From assembly GCA_003820635.1 (NCBI GenBank), contig RPOS01000020.1, positions 1-42,864 of the forward strand: 42,864 nt of DNA, given 5' to 3'. The stretch is from Verrucomicrobiaceae bacterium. GTDB lineage: Bacteria > Verrucomicrobiota > Verrucomicrobiae > Verrucomicrobiales > Akkermansiaceae. A program made the translations under genes and the position numbers. The notes beneath the pieces were generated by a model that was not told the DNA's origin, did not search any database, and saw only the letters and a list, made by a program, of their open reading frames with translations. Below are positions 1 through 7,873 of this stretch, in pieces (within the stretch, counting starts at the first letter, position 1; the number at the start of each line of letters is the position of its first letter).

Positions 1-3
1 GTT

Positions 4-33
4 GGAGTGCGGCGGCATGACGCCGCTTTGGCT
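4..33 (+). repeat. REP-like hairpin, copy A
   Basis: A 30-bp unit begins with the head GGAGTGCGG and folds into a hairpin (arms gcggcg and cgccgc, loop gcatga), followed by CTTTGGCT. An inverted copy lies at 157-186. The head is shared with the repeats flanking the transposase-like gene at 25.2-25.9 kb. It lies outside any gene I can support. I infer a REP-type dispersed hairpin repeat. Confidence 0.7.
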
Positions 34-156
34 TTGCCTGTGCGGCAAGTCTGTCCTCAAACAGGCCAAACCGTCACAGACCGTCCGCCAGGATATGCAT
101 ATGGAACGCCTGAAATGAGCTGGACCTGCTCTTGACCCGCAGAAGTCTCGGGAGGC

Positions 157-186
157 AGCCAAAGCGGTGTCATGCCACCGCACTCC
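157..186 (-). repeat. REP-like hairpin, copy B (inverted to copy A)
   Basis: This is the reverse complement of copy A at 4-33 with two changes. The changes pair with each other: arms are gcggtg and caccgc instead of gcggcg and cgccgc, so the stem is kept by a compensatory substitution. The two copies point away from each other's tails across about 120 bp of otherwise featureless sequence. It lies just downstream of the L,D-transpeptidase stop codon and could also end that transcript. Confidence 0.7.
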
Positions 187-193
187 ATATCCA

Positions 194-1324
194 TCACCGG
201 ATTTCCACGGTCGCGCCGGGGCGGATGAGGTTGGGGAGGCGGATGGCGTCCCAGTTGGCGAGGCGGATGCAGCCGGCGCTGCGGGCGCGGCCGATGGTTT
301 CCGGATCGGAGGTGCCGTGCATGCCGATGCCGGGCATGCTGGTGCCGTTCCAGATGATGCCCACGGGGCTGTTAGGGCCGGGCGGGATGTTGAGGGCGTT
401 GTCGCTGCGCTTGCCGGTATCGAGAAGCTGTTGGTCGTAGCGCCACCATGGGAGCTCGACCATGTTGCGGAGTTCCCAGGTGCCGAACTTGATGAACTTC
501 GGCTGGCCGGGGGTGATGGGAAACGAGGCGACCAGGCCGCGGTTGGCGCGGGTGACGGGCTGGATGGCCTCGGCGCCCGGCTCGGCGACGACCAGTGCGG
601 CGGGCGCGGCCTCGAAGATGCGGACCTGGTTCATCCTGGTGTCCACCACCACGTGGCGCTGGCTGAGCGCGGCGTCGGCCTCGTATTTCGCGCCGGTGAG
701 TTTCTCGATATCGAAGGGTGTGACGTTGGGCACCATGATCGAGTCGTGCGGCTTGAGGGAGTTGATCTTCTGCCAGGTGTTGAGCTCGGCGAGATAGGGC
801 ACATCGCAGTGGTAGCGCTCGGCCATGAACTCGGCATGACTGCGGTAGCTCATGCGCTTTTTCTTCGCCTGCAGCTCACGACTGGTGGGCAGGGTGGGAT
901 CCACCCATTTATCCGCGGCTTCCGGCACGAGCGCCATGGCGTAGGGATTCGGCACGGCCTTGCGTGCGGCGGTGTTCACGGCGGTCCAGTCGTCCACGGG
1001 ATGGCCGTTGACCTCGTTCCACGAGCGCACGGCGAGTTCGGTGAAACGGCCGGGTTTGCCATCGATCACGCCGGGGCCGAAGTTCGCCTCATCGAGGAAA
1101 ATCTGCAGGCGCAGGGCATCGTCGCCCGTGGGCTTGGTGTCGATGGGCGAAGGTGGGGCGAGAGTGTCGGTGGCGGGCGCTGGCGCCTGCCTTGCGGGGA
1201 TTTCCTCGTCACCGCCGAGCGGCAGGGCGCGGAGCACCGGGCGATTGACGAAATGCGGAGCCGCCTGCTGCGCGAATGCGGACGGCAGGGTGAGGAAAAG
1301 CACTGGAAGCAGAAAGCGGGACAT
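194..1324 (-). CDS. L,D-transpeptidase (YkuD family), exported
   Basis: The product is a 376-residue exported protein whose C-terminal third is a YkuD domain. The catalytic signature is visible near the end: an HGTS segment, then SAGCIRLANWD containing the nucleophilic Cys. YkuD enzymes form 3-3 cross-links in peptidoglycan or attach proteins to it, acting in the periplasm. The start at 1324 (MSRFLLPVLF) gives a clean signal peptide ending near AFA-Q; a Met 15 codons upstream would put a polar extension before it. The middle contains a peptidoglycan-binding-like stretch (LRLQIFLDEANFGPG) and a LysM-like segment (YHCDVPYLAELNTW). It follows two lipoprotein genes on the same strand. Family assignment is secure; whether it makes cross-links or anchors proteins is not decided by sequence. 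Confidence 0.9.
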   Translation of the reverse strand: MSRFLLPVLFLTLPSAFAQQAAPHFVNRPVLRALPLGGDEEIPARQAPAPATDTLAPPSPIDTKPTGDDALRLQIFLDEANFGPGVIDGKPGRFTELAVRSWNEVNGHPVDDWTAVNTAARKAVPNPYAMALVPEAADKWVDPTLPTSRELQAKKKRMSYRSHAEFMAERYHCDVPYLAELNTWQKINSLKPHDSIMVPNVTPFDIEKLTGAKYEADAALSQRHVVVDTRMNQVRIFEAAPAALVVAEPGAEAIQPVTRANRGLVASFPITPGQPKFIKFGTWELRNMVELPWWRYDQQLLDTGKRSDNALNIPPGPNSPVGIIWNGTSMPGIGMHGTSDPETIGRARSAGCIRLANWDAIRLPNLIRPGATVEIR

Positions 1325-1417
1325 GGGTGGGAGCAGGGTGGAATCAGGCGTCGCGGGCGGACATATCATGCCTTACGTGGTCCGTCGAGCGGACCTTTCT
1401 TCGCCACCCTCGCAGGC

Positions 1418-2134
1418 TCACGGCAGCGGGGATCTCAGGATGACGGGGCCTTCGTGATGCCGCATCAGGACGGTCTGCAAGTCACCGAGACCGGGGAAAT
1501 ATCCGGCCGCGAGCTGGCGGGCGAGCGCCTGTTCATTGACGATGCGCGTCTCATCGCCGCGGATGCTTTTCATGATCCGGCCGCCGGTAAGCAGCCAGTC
1601 GCTTTCGCCTGCAATACGCAGCGTTCCCGCATAGACCAGCTGCGCATGAGCGGGAACCTCGATTCTGAAACGGGGCGCGCGTTTCATCATGGCATCGAAT
1701 GTGAAGACATCGGTGCGCCTCGGCGGGCTCACGACCAGATAGTGCATGCCGTGCGGGAGAACCAAATACGTCCACCCGGCGCGGCGGGATTCGGGCGAGA
1801 GGAAGCGCAGCATGCCGGTCTGGCGAGGCTCGCCACCGGTCTCGAACGATCCGAGGCTGAAGCTGACATTGTCATCCACCATGCTGAAGCCGAAGGGTTC
1901 GTAGGGCCGCCCACCCTCGATGGTGCATTGCACCCTCAACAAGACCACCGCCTTGGCTCCGGCGCCCAGCTCCGCCTGTGATGGCAGGCCGGTGGAGGCA
2001 CAGCCAGCCAGATGGACGGCGAGCATCAGACCGATCCATGATGCGGGCAAACCGCAAACCCATCGCGGCAAGGCCGGCCGCCGCCGGTTGTTCCGCCAGG
2101 CGGATCCTTGTGATGATGCATTTCCGTGTGACAT
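1418..2134 (-). CDS. Putative lipoprotein of unknown function
   Basis: A 238-residue protein with a basic N-terminus (RNNRRRP), a hydrophobic stretch and a lipobox-like LAGC at about residues 42-45, so probably a lipid-anchored envelope protein. The N-region before the lipobox is long, and I see no better in-frame start. The rest looks like a compact beta-rich domain (VVLLRVQC, YLVLPHGMHYLVV, FRIEVPAHAQLVYAGTL). I do not recognise the family. It starts 20 bp after the stop of the BamE-like lipoprotein upstream on the same strand, so the two are probably cotranscribed. Confidence 0.65.
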   Translation of the reverse strand: MSHGNASSQGSAWRNNRRRPALPRWVCGLPASWIGLMLAVHLAGCASTGLPSQAELGAGAKAVVLLRVQCTIEGGRPYEPFGFSMVDDNVSFSLGSFETGGEPRQTGMLRFLSPESRRAGWTYLVLPHGMHYLVVSPPRRTDVFTFDAMMKRAPRFRIEVPAHAQLVYAGTLRIAGESDWLLTGGRIMKSIRGDETRIVNEQALARQLAAGYFPGLGDLQTVLMRHHEGPVILRSPLP

Positions 2135-2154
2135 GACTCACTCCTTTCCATGGT

Positions 2155-2607
2155 TCAACTCTTCGCCCGGGTTTGGCCGGAATCCTTCACCCATTCCTTG
2201 ATGAAATCCCCGTAGGACTTGAGCGGGGGGCGCACGACGCTTTCGAAACGGCGCACCCTGTCCTGTCGATCGAGCTGGATGAGCAAGACATGCTGGTTCG
2301 GTATTTCCGTGATGCCCGCCGCGCCGGAATATCCACCACCCACGGCCCAAAACAGGATGCCGCGGCGCATCACCCAGTTGTAGCCATAGACGCGGGCTTC
2401 CTCCCAGATGACGTCCGGGCGGCCGAGGTGCGCAACGACCTGTTTGCCCGTGGTGACCCCGGGAGAGAGGAACGCGAGCTGCTCCGGTGCCACGGGCTTG
2501 CCTTGCAGGACTTTCCGCTCCGGCGTCGGAATCGGCAACATGATGCAAGCGCCCTGCGGCAGCAGCGCGGAACACGCCAGCACGATGATCAGGATTCGGG
2601 CACGCAT
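2155..2607 (-). CDS. Small lipoprotein with BamE/OmlA-like fold
   Basis: The 150-residue product starts MRARILIIVLA, followed by a hydrophobic stretch and a Cys at about residue 21 in a weak lipobox (PQGAC). The body has the pattern GVTTGKQVVAHLGRPDVIWEE, typical of the SmpA/OmlA (BamE) superfamily, where a helix precedes a 'LG.P' turn and beta strands. A role at the outer membrane is inferred. I chose the Met at 2607 because it opens the signal sequence; an upstream Met adds 13 polar residues. A plausible promoter lies at 2635-2662. It probably heads an operon with the lipoprotein at 1418-2134. Confidence 0.65.
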   Translation of the reverse strand: MRARILIIVLACSALLPQGACIMLPIPTPERKVLQGKPVAPEQLAFLSPGVTTGKQVVAHLGRPDVIWEEARVYGYNWVMRRGILFWAVGGGYSGAAGITEIPNQHVLLIQLDRQDRVRRFESVVRPPLKSYGDFIKEWVKDSGQTRAKS

Positions 2608-2634
2608 TTGGTGAAAACCGTTCCCGGCCATTTC

Positions 2635-2662
2635 ACCATACTCCATCGCAGAGGCCGGTCAA
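2635..2662 (-). promoter_or_regulatory. Putative sigma-70 promoter of the lipoprotein operon
   Basis: On the minus strand, TTGACC (2657-2662) is followed after 16 bp by TATGGT (2635-2640). Transcription would start about 20 nt before the chosen start codon at 2607. This is a by-eye match only. Confidence 0.45.
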
Positions 2663-2782
2663 TGCCACCGGATGCGCCTCAATGAAGCCATTGATCGCCG
2701 CGCTTTGCGGACAGGCATCCACAGCGTGGAGGTCCGGACTCGGCGTTTGACGGAAATGGCGGCGGCGGGCACGTTTGCGGAT

Positions 2783-3145
2783 ATGGAATCGGTCTTCGTC
2801 TATGGCACGCTGCGCCGCGGCGGCTCGAATCATTTCCGCATGGATGGCGCGGAGTTTGTCGCGGCGGGAACGGTGCGCGGCAGGCTTTATCACATCGACT
2901 GGTATCCGGGACTCGTCCTCGATGAAAACGCCGGCGAAGTGCCCGGCGAGATCCATCAGGTTTCCGCCGGCATGCTGGATGAACTGGACCGCTTCGAAGG
3001 CCCGCAATACCGGCGCGTCCGCGTGGAGGTGAACGGTGGCGGCGATCACCGGTCGCCGCTATCCGCCTGGCTCTGGGAATGGCTGGGGCCGGTGGATGAA
3101 GGCCGCCGCATCATCAGCGGCGACTGGCTTTCGCACAAAAAATAA
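2783..3145 (+). CDS. Gamma-glutamylcyclotransferase-fold protein (AIG2/YtfP-like)
   Basis: The 120-residue protein opens with MESVFVYGTLRRGGSNH, the hallmark strand and glycine-rich loop of the GGCT (AIG2/YtfP) fold. The conserved acidic residue expected mid-domain is in the LDELDRFEGPQYRR segment, another family hallmark. Members cyclise gamma-glutamyl amines or peptides; the true substrate of YtfP-type proteins is often unknown. I start at 2783 because the family begins a few residues before VFVYGTLR; an ATG at 2756 would add nine residues. It is an isolated plus-strand gene among minus-strand neighbours. Confidence 0.85.
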   Translation: MESVFVYGTLRRGGSNHFRMDGAEFVAAGTVRGRLYHIDWYPGLVLDENAGEVPGEIHQVSAGMLDELDRFEGPQYRRVRVEVNGGGDHRSPLSAWLWEWLGPVDEGRRIISGDWLSHKK

Positions 3146-3149
3146 ATCG

Positions 3150-3365
3150 TCAAGCCATCCGCGCGGCCTCACGGGCCTGCTTCAGCGCGGCTACGATTCC
3201 GAGTTCGCGGCACCAATGCTCGATGTAATCCCAATCGAGAAATTCCCCACTGACACTGATGACATTGGTGGCGTCCACAAGATCCTGCGTTCTCTTGGCA
3301 AGTGTGGCCCAGCGCAATTTCTGGATCACCACATCGTTTGCAGTAGGAAGCCAGACGGCTCTGCC
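3150..3365 (-). pseudogene. C-terminal remnant of a nucleotidyltransferase (AbiEii/DUF6036-like)
   Basis: Reading on from about 3365, the frame gives GRAVWLPTANDVVIQKLRW, then RTQDLVDATNVI and LDWDYIEHWCRELG. This is the usual C-terminal half of stand-alone nucleotidyltransferases that accompany a small upstream gene. The N-terminal half with the GS..D.D catalytic motif is absent: the reading frame runs directly into the end of the neighbouring gene at 3368-3577. A GTG at 3332 could start only a 60-residue fragment. I interpret this as an internal deletion of roughly 250 bp that removed the catalytic part, leaving a non-functional tail. Confidence 0.6.
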
Positions 3366-3367
3366 AG

Positions 3368-3577
3368 CTATTGGCCATAAATACGCTCCCAGAGGATGCG
3401 TTCGATTTGGGATTCATCCGCATTGGGATAATGAATGCGGATTCCCGCGCGCGCCGCTTCGCAGGCAGTGGCGAACAGCCGCGGACCATCGAGAAGTTTT
3501 TCCTCAATGGTGGCGGTTCGAGCCCGTGCGATTTTGCCGCGCTCAATTTCCTCCGCCATGACTGCAATCTCATCCAC
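3368..3577 (-). CDS. Small protein usually paired with a nucleotidyltransferase
   Basis: The 69-residue product contains EERG-type helices and the phrases EKLLDGPRLFATACEAARAGIR and NADESQIERILWER. This matches small proteins commonly encoded just before a stand-alone nucleotidyltransferase gene; their function is not established and a toxin-antitoxin-like role is only suspected. It starts with GTG at 3577, preferred because a good promoter (3584-3611) places the predicted transcript start on that codon; an ATG at 3559 is the alternative. Its partner is the truncated remnant at 3150-3365, so the pair is probably inactive. The last residues may have been altered by the deletion. Confidence 0.55.
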   Translation of the reverse strand: MDEIAVMAEEIERGKIARARTATIEEKLLDGPRLFATACEAARAGIRIHYPNADESQIERILWERIYGQ

Positions 3578-3583
3578 GCAACG

Positions 3584-3611
3584 TTTCTAGCACGCTCCCG
3601 ACAGTCTGCAA
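3584..3611 (-). promoter_or_regulatory. Putative promoter giving a leaderless transcript
   Basis: On the minus strand TTGCAG (3606-3611) and TAGAAA (3584-3589) are separated by 16 bp. Only 6 nt separate the -10 box from the GTG start codon at 3577, so the message would be leaderless. Confidence 0.45.
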
Positions 3612-3627
3612 ACCGGGAAATCCCGTC

Positions 3628-4422
3628 CTAACCTTTCACCGCCGCAATCAACGGTGCAGTGAACTCTTTTACCGCCTGTGCGGGATTTTCCGGATGGAGT
3701 TCCACCTGCTTGACGATGGCGGAGCCGACGATCACGCCGTCCGCCGCTTGCGCGACCACCGCGGCCTGCTCGGGCGTGCTGATGCCGAAGCCGACGCAGA
3801 CGGGCACGTCCGTGTGTTGTTTGATCGATGAAACCAGCTCCGCGATATTGGCGGAGGGCGCGCCGTGGGCACCCGTCACGCCGGTGCGCGAGAGGGCGTA
3901 GATGAATCCTTCCGACGAGCGCGCCAGCAGCTTCACCCGCTCCGGCGGTGTGGTGGGCGCGATGAGGCGGATGTGTTTCAAGCCCGCGCCGATGGCGAGA
4001 TCGGTGTTGAGCGCGGCCTCGTCCGGCGGCAGGTCTAACAAAAGAATGCCATCGGCTCCGGCGGCCGCCGCATCGTGGTGGAAAGCCTCGAAACCATAGG
4101 TGAAGACCGGATTGAGATAGGTGAAGAGCACGATGGGTGTCTGGTGCGTGCTGCGGAATGCACGGATCAAATCGAGCACGCGGGGTGTGGTCATGCCGGA
4201 CTTGAGCGCGCGGTCGGCGGCCATCTGGTTGACGATGCCATCGGCCAGCGGATCGGAAAAAGGCAGGCCCAGCTCGATGATGTCCGCGCCGAGAGCGGCC
4301 AGGGTTTTCATGATTTCCAGGGACTGGTCGAAGTCCGGATCTCCGGCGGCGATGTAGGCGACGAAGGCTTTTTTGCCGCTGGCGCGGAGGTTTTCAAAAG
4401 TGGCGGAGAGGCGGTCTGACAT
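3628..4422 (-). CDS. trpA: Tryptophan synthase alpha chain
   Basis: The 264-residue TIM-barrel protein matches TrpA along its full length. It converts indole-3-glycerol phosphate to indole and glyceraldehyde 3-phosphate, passing indole to TrpB. The catalytic glutamate lies in ELGLPFSDP (about residue 52) and the catalytic aspartate in DPLADG just after it. Phosphate-binding loops are seen at GVTGAH and near the C-terminus at GVIVGSAIV. The start is the first Met (MSDRLSATFENL). A promoter lies at 4447-4476. Unusually trpB is not adjacent but about 15 kb away at 19121-20326 on the opposite strand. Confidence 0.97.
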   Translation of the reverse strand: MSDRLSATFENLRASGKKAFVAYIAAGDPDFDQSLEIMKTLAALGADIIELGLPFSDPLADGIVNQMAADRALKSGMTTPRVLDLIRAFRSTHQTPIVLFTYLNPVFTYGFEAFHHDAAAAGADGILLLDLPPDEAALNTDLAIGAGLKHIRLIAPTTPPERVKLLARSSEGFIYALSRTGVTGAHGAPSANIAELVSSIKQHTDVPVCVGFGISTPEQAAVVAQAADGVIVGSAIVKQVELHPENPAQAVKEFTAPLIAAVKG

Positions 4423-4446
4423 GGATGGTGGCGAGTTGCGTGGCCT

Positions 4447-4476
4447 TGCTTAGGGGATGGGCGGGCCTAGTTCCAA
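4447..4476 (-). promoter_or_regulatory. Putative trpA promoter
   Basis: On the minus strand TTGGAA (4471-4476) and TAAGCA (4447-4452) are 18 bp apart, leaving a leader of about 18 nt before the trpA start codon. No leader peptide or attenuator hairpin is visible in this short leader. Confidence 0.4.
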
Positions 4477-4511
4477 TCCTGAAGTTGGGGGAAATTTTTC
4501 CGGAAATGCCT

Positions 4512-4540
4512 TTGCCAGAGGCGGACCGAGCGTTTAAGCA
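4512..4540 (+). promoter_or_regulatory. Putative promoter of the YlbF-like gene (leaderless)
   Basis: TTGCCA (4512-4517), a 17-bp spacer and TAAGCA (4535-4540). Only 6 nt separate the -10 box from the ATG at 4547, so the predicted transcript begins at the start codon. Confidence 0.5.
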
Positions 4541-4546
4541 GCGCGC

Positions 4547-4972
4547 ATGTCCATCATCGCCGAAGATTCCACCGTTATCGTCAAAACCCGTGAACTGTGC
4601 GCCCAGATCGCCAGTGATCCGGTGTTTCTCAGCCTTCAGGAAAACGTCGAGCGCTTCCTGAGCGACGACGCGGCCCGCCTCCAGTATCAAAGCGTGCACG
4701 AGCGCGGCGAGGAGCTGCACCAGAAACAACATGCCGGCATCCAGCTCGGCGCACAGGAAATCCGCGAGTTCGAGACCGCCCGCGAGGCCTTGTTTGAAAA
4801 CGAGATCGCCCGCGACTTCTTCGTCGCCCGCGAGCAACTGGAGAAGCTGCAGAAGGAAATTTCCAAATACGTCGGCATGACCCTCGAGCTCGGCCGCGTG
4901 CCGACCGCAGACGAACTCGCCGATTCCGGCGGCGGCTGCTGCAGCGAAGGCGGCTGCGGTTGCTCGCATTGA
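4547..4972 (+). CDS. YlbF/YmcA-family protein with Cys-rich C-terminus
   Basis: The 141-residue, mostly helical protein belongs to the Com_YlbF (YlbF/YmcA, DUF964) family: residues 10-115 form long charged helices (VIVKTRELCAQIASD, VHERGEELHQKQ, FFVAREQLEKLQKEISKYVG). The tail is GGGCCSEGGCGCSH, with four cysteines in eight residues. In Bacillus the related RicA and RicF form a complex with RicT that carries iron-sulfur clusters and affects RNA processing; I infer metal or cluster binding for this tail but not the same pathway. It is divergent from trpA, with its promoter at 4512-4540 and no recognisable ribosome binding site. Confidence 0.8.
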   Translation: MSIIAEDSTVIVKTRELCAQIASDPVFLSLQENVERFLSDDAARLQYQSVHERGEELHQKQHAGIQLGAQEIREFETAREALFENEIARDFFVAREQLEKLQKEISKYVGMTLELGRVPTADELADSGGGCCSEGGCGCSH

Positions 4973-5062
4973 GCGCGTGGCGGTCCATCCCGGGAAGGCC
5001 AAGCCCCGGCCTGGCGGGCAAGTCACCCGTGCTGAACTGGGGCTCGGCGCTCTCAGGGATAA

Positions 5063-6922
5063 TCACGCCACCGCCGCTTCGATCTGCTTGTCCACGTCCT
5101 CGCGCAGGTTGGCGATGATGTAGTCCTGGCGGTCGGGCGTGTTCTTGCCCATGTAGAAGGCCAGCAACTCCTTCACGCCCTTGCCTTCCTCGTATTCGAC
5201 CGGATCGAGCCGCATGTCGGGGCCGATCATGAAGCCGAACTCGTCGGGTGAGATTTCACCAAGGCCCTTGAAGCGGGTGATCTCCGAGTTCTTGCCGAGC
5301 TTGTCGATGGCCTTGCGGCGCTCGTCGTCATCGTAGCAGTAGATGGTTTCCTTCTTGTTGCGGACGCGGAACAGCGGCGTTTGGAGGATATGCAAATGTC
5401 CGTCGCGGATCATCTCCGGAAAGAACTGGAGGAAGAAGGTGAGCAGGAGCAGGCGGATGTGCATGCCGTCCACGTCGGCATCGGTGGCGATGACGACTTT
5501 GTTATATCTCAGGTATTCGATGCCGTCCTCGATGTTGAGCGCGGCCTGGAGCAGGGCGAACTCCTCGTTTTCATAAACGATCTTGCGCGGCAGCGAGAAG
5601 GTGTTGAGCGGTTTGCCACGCAGGGAAAACACCGCCTGCGTTTCCACGTCGCGGGACTTGGTGATGGAACCGGAGGCCGAGTCGCCCTCGGTGATGAAGA
5701 GCGTGGATTCCTCGCGGCGCTTGTGCTTGCTGTCGAAGCGCACCCGGCAGTCGCGGAGTTTCTTGTTGTGGACTTTCGCCTGCTTGGCGCGTTCGCGGGC
5801 GATCTTCTGCACGCCCTTGAGGTCCTTGCGTTCGCGTTCGGCGGCCTGGATGCGCTTCTGGATGGCCTCGGCCACCGCGGTGTTCTTGTGCAGGTAGTTG
5901 TCGAGATTGGTCTTGAGGAAATTGCCGATGAAGGTGCGCAGCGACTCGCCGTCCGGAGTGATGGTGGTGGAGCCGAGTTTGGTTTTTGTCTGCGACTCGA
6001 AGACCGGCTCGACGATGCGCACGCAGATCGCCGCCTCGATGCCGGCGCGGATGTCGGCCGGCTCGTATTGTTTCTTGTAGAAGCCGCGGATCACCTGCAC
6101 CAGCGCCTCGCGGAATGCGGCGAGGTGGGTGCCGCCCTGTGAGGTGTTCTGGCCATTGACGAACGTATAATATTCCTCGCTGCTCTCGGCGGTGTGGGTG
6201 AAGGCGATCTCGATGTCCTTGCCGATGAGATGGATGGGCGGATAGAGCGCCTCGTTCTCCATCTCCTCGCGCAGCAGGTCCAGCAAACCATCCTTCGCTC
6301 GGAATTTCTTGCCGTTGAAAACGACGGTGAGCGCCGGATTCAGATAGGAATAATAGCGGCACATCTTCTCGACGAAGGGTTCCTTGAACTTCGCCTTGGC
6401 CGGGAAAATCGCGCGGTCGAGCTCGAAGGCGAGCCGCGTGCCATTCGCCCCGTCGTCGCGGCGCGGGTGTTTCATGTCCACGGTGAGCATGCCCTTGGAG
6501 AACTCCAGCGCCTTGGTTTCGCCGTCACGCCAAGCCTGGATCTCGAAGAAATCGGAGAGCGCGTTGACCGCCTTGATGCCCACGCCATTCAGACCGACGG
6601 ATTTCTTGAATGCCTCGCTGTCATACTTCGCGCCGGTGTTGATCTGCGCGGCGCAGTCGTAGAGTTTTCCCAACGGAATTCCGCGTCCGAAATCGCGCAC
6701 CTCCACGCGGCCCTCCTCGTCGATCTCGACCCTGACTTCCTTGCCGTAGCCCATGATGTGCTCGTCGATGGAGTTGTCGATGGCCTCCTTGAGCAGGATG
6801 TAGAGGCCGTCATCGGGAGCGGAGCCGTCACCGAGCTTGCCGATATACATGCCGGGGCGCATGCGGATGTGTTCGCGCCAATCGAGGGATTTGATGTCAG
6901 CTTCGGTGTAGTCTGCGGCCAT
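5063..6922 (-). CDS. parE: DNA topoisomerase IV subunit B (ParE-type)
   Basis: The 619-residue protein has the full GyrB/ParE architecture. The GHKL ATPase domain shows [10 protein letters not shown] (ATP/Mg-binding Glu and Asn), DFGRGIP and the glycine-rich [14 protein letters not shown]. The transducer follows ([12 protein letters not shown]). The TOPRIM domain contains the ITEGDSASG and DADVDG acidic motifs. It is shorter than typical GyrB and has the ParE-like compact form, so it should pair with a ParC subunit to decatenate chromosomes using ATP; ParC is not in this window. A second GyrB-like role cannot be excluded. Start at the first Met ([13 protein letters not shown]); promoter at 6941-6969. 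Confidence 0.92.
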   Translation of the reverse strand: MAADYTEADIKSLDWREHIRMRPGMYIGKLGDGSAPDDGLYILLKEAIDNSIDEHIMGYGKEVRVEIDEEGRVEVRDFGRGIPLGKLYDCAAQINTGAKYDSEAFKKSVGLNGVGIKAVNALSDFFEIQAWRDGETKALEFSKGMLTVDMKHPRRDDGANGTRLAFELDRAIFPAKAKFKEPFVEKMCRYYSYLNPALTVVFNGKKFRAKDGLLDLLREEMENEALYPPIHLIGKDIEIAFTHTAESSEEYYTFVNGQNTSQGGTHLAAFREALVQVIRGFYKKQYEPADIRAGIEAAICVRIVEPVFESQTKTKLGSTTITPDGESLRTFIGNFLKTNLDNYLHKNTAVAEAIQKRIQAAERERKDLKGVQKIARERAKQAKVHNKKLRDCRVRFDSKHKRREESTLFITEGDSASGSITKSRDVETQAVFSLRGKPLNTFSLPRKIVYENEEFALLQAALNIEDGIEYLRYNKVVIATDADVDGMHIRLLLLTFFLQFFPEMIRDGHLHILQTPLFRVRNKKETIYCYDDDERRKAIDKLGKNSEITRFKGLGEISPDEFGFMIGPDMRLDPVEYEEGKGVKELLAFYMGKNTPDRQDYIIANLREDVDKQIEAAVA

Positions 6923-6940
6923 GGGGAAATTGTTTCGGAG

Positions 6941-6969
6941 TTCCTAAACGCTCGCCGTTCCGGGCGCAA
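6941..6969 (-). promoter_or_regulatory. Putative parE promoter
   Basis: On the minus strand TTGCGC (6964-6969) and TAGGAA (6941-6946) are spaced by 17 bp, 18 nt before the start codon. Confidence 0.4.
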
Positions 6970-7012
6970 GGGCGGCGGCTCGGCCCATCGAAATTTCCAT
7001 CCGCCATTTCGC

Positions 7013-7438
7013 TCAACCGTCGTCGTGGTCATTGAAACTGCCGCCGTATCCGGGGCGGTAGAGCAGGAGCCCGGTGTGACGTGCGATTTCGCGGAAATGC
7101 GCGTCGGTGGCATAAAGCCGTGTGCCATCATGGATGGCGATGGCAGCGATCAGGACATCGAGCCATGGAACCGTGAGGCCCATTCCGCGCAGCCGCCAGG
7201 CGAGGGCCACGGCGCGGTCCCAGTCGTCCTCGCGGCTGGGACGGTAGGGGATCACCGAAAAATGCCGGCCCAAACGCGCACGTTCCTCGATGCGCGCCCC
7301 GCCGAGCACTTCCAACCGCACCGGCGAGCACCACTGGGCCTCGTATGCTTCCAGCAGGCCCTCGACAGCGAGCTTCACCCTCATGTCGCCATTGCGGCGG
7401 AGACTCTCGATCCAGGCGGATGAATCCACAAGCACCAT
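7013..7438 (-). CDS. vapC: PIN-domain ribonuclease toxin, VapC-like
   Basis: The 141-residue protein is a PIN domain: an N-terminal MVLVDSSAWIESL with the first acidic residue, a mid-protein Glu (LEVLGGA), a WLDVLIAAIA segment with a further Asp, and LYATDAHF near the C-terminus. VapC toxins cleave RNA, often tRNA, with Mg2+ held by these acids. Its antitoxin gene ends 6 bp upstream on the same strand. Start is ATG at 7438. Confidence 0.88.
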   Translation of the reverse strand: MVLVDSSAWIESLRRNGDMRVKLAVEGLLEAYEAQWCSPVRLEVLGGARIEERARLGRHFSVIPYRPSREDDWDRAVALAWRLRGMGLTVPWLDVLIAAIAIHDGTRLYATDAHFREIARHTGLLLYRPGYGGSFNDHDDG

Positions 7439-7444
7439 GGCGGC

Positions 7445-7678
7445 TCAGTCCGGGTAAAGGGGTGGGACGGGATTGGCGAAATCACCGCCCGCCTGCTCCG
7501 CGGCTGGCGCTGGATAGTCAAAGGCTCCCTCGCGGATCAGGCGGCCGAACTCGCGAGCCTTCTTGCGGCGCACGAATTCCGTGACCGCCCGCGCCACGGC
7601 TGGGCTCTTGTTCTTGTCTCCGGTGATTTCCAATAAATCGCTCAAGACGCTGTCTTCGATGTCCACGGTGATTCTCAT
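7445..7678 (-). CDS. vapB: VapB-type antitoxin
   Basis: The 77-residue protein begins MRITVDIEDSVLSDLLEITG and continues as a ribbon-helix-helix DNA-binding domain (KSPAVARAVTEFVRRKKAREF), then a flexible acidic and proline-rich tail that should bind and inhibit the toxin. I start at 7678 because the RHH strand begins there; an upstream start would add four residues. It is the first gene of the operon with the VapC toxin. AT-rich inverted repeats lie just upstream (7685-7736), a plausible autoregulatory site. Confidence 0.85.
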   Translation of the reverse strand: MRITVDIEDSVLSDLLEITGDKNKSPAVARAVTEFVRRKKAREFGRLIREGAFDYPAPAAEQAGGDFANPVPPLYPD

Positions 7679-7684
7679 GGCGGC

Positions 7685-7736
7685 AATCAATCCTCATTTT
7701 GATGCATTGTAAATTAAAAATTTCATCAAATTGATT
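7685..7736. promoter_or_regulatory. AT-rich nested inverted repeats upstream of vapB
   Basis: The arms tttgatg (7698-7704) and catcaaa (7724-7730) are complementary, as are aatcaa (7685-7690) and ttgatt (7731-7736). They surround an AT-only core that stands out in this GC-rich region. RHH antitoxins repress their own promoters through such palindromes; that this is the operator is inference. Confidence 0.45.
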
Positions 7737-7873
7737 CATACGACCGAACCCATCACAGCGCCGGCTGCCCGTATCGATGCACATGCTTAGCATGTCTTGC
7801 TCCGCGCTTGTGACCGTGGAGGCCGGAGAACCATTACCACCCCGCAGGCGCACCCGGCCTGCTTCGTCAATCC

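Noticed and set aside
167..1981. A long open plus-strand frame opposite the L,D-transpeptidase and lipoprotein genes
   Set aside because: It is antisense to genes with clear family motifs, has no domain signature, and reflects codon bias in GC-rich DNA.
4423..4446. Trp leader peptide or attenuator before trpA
   Set aside because: The predicted leader is too short, with no Trp codons and no competing hairpins.
5381..7423. Long plus-strand frames opposite parE and vapC
   Set aside because: Both are complementary to well-supported genes and show no family motif.
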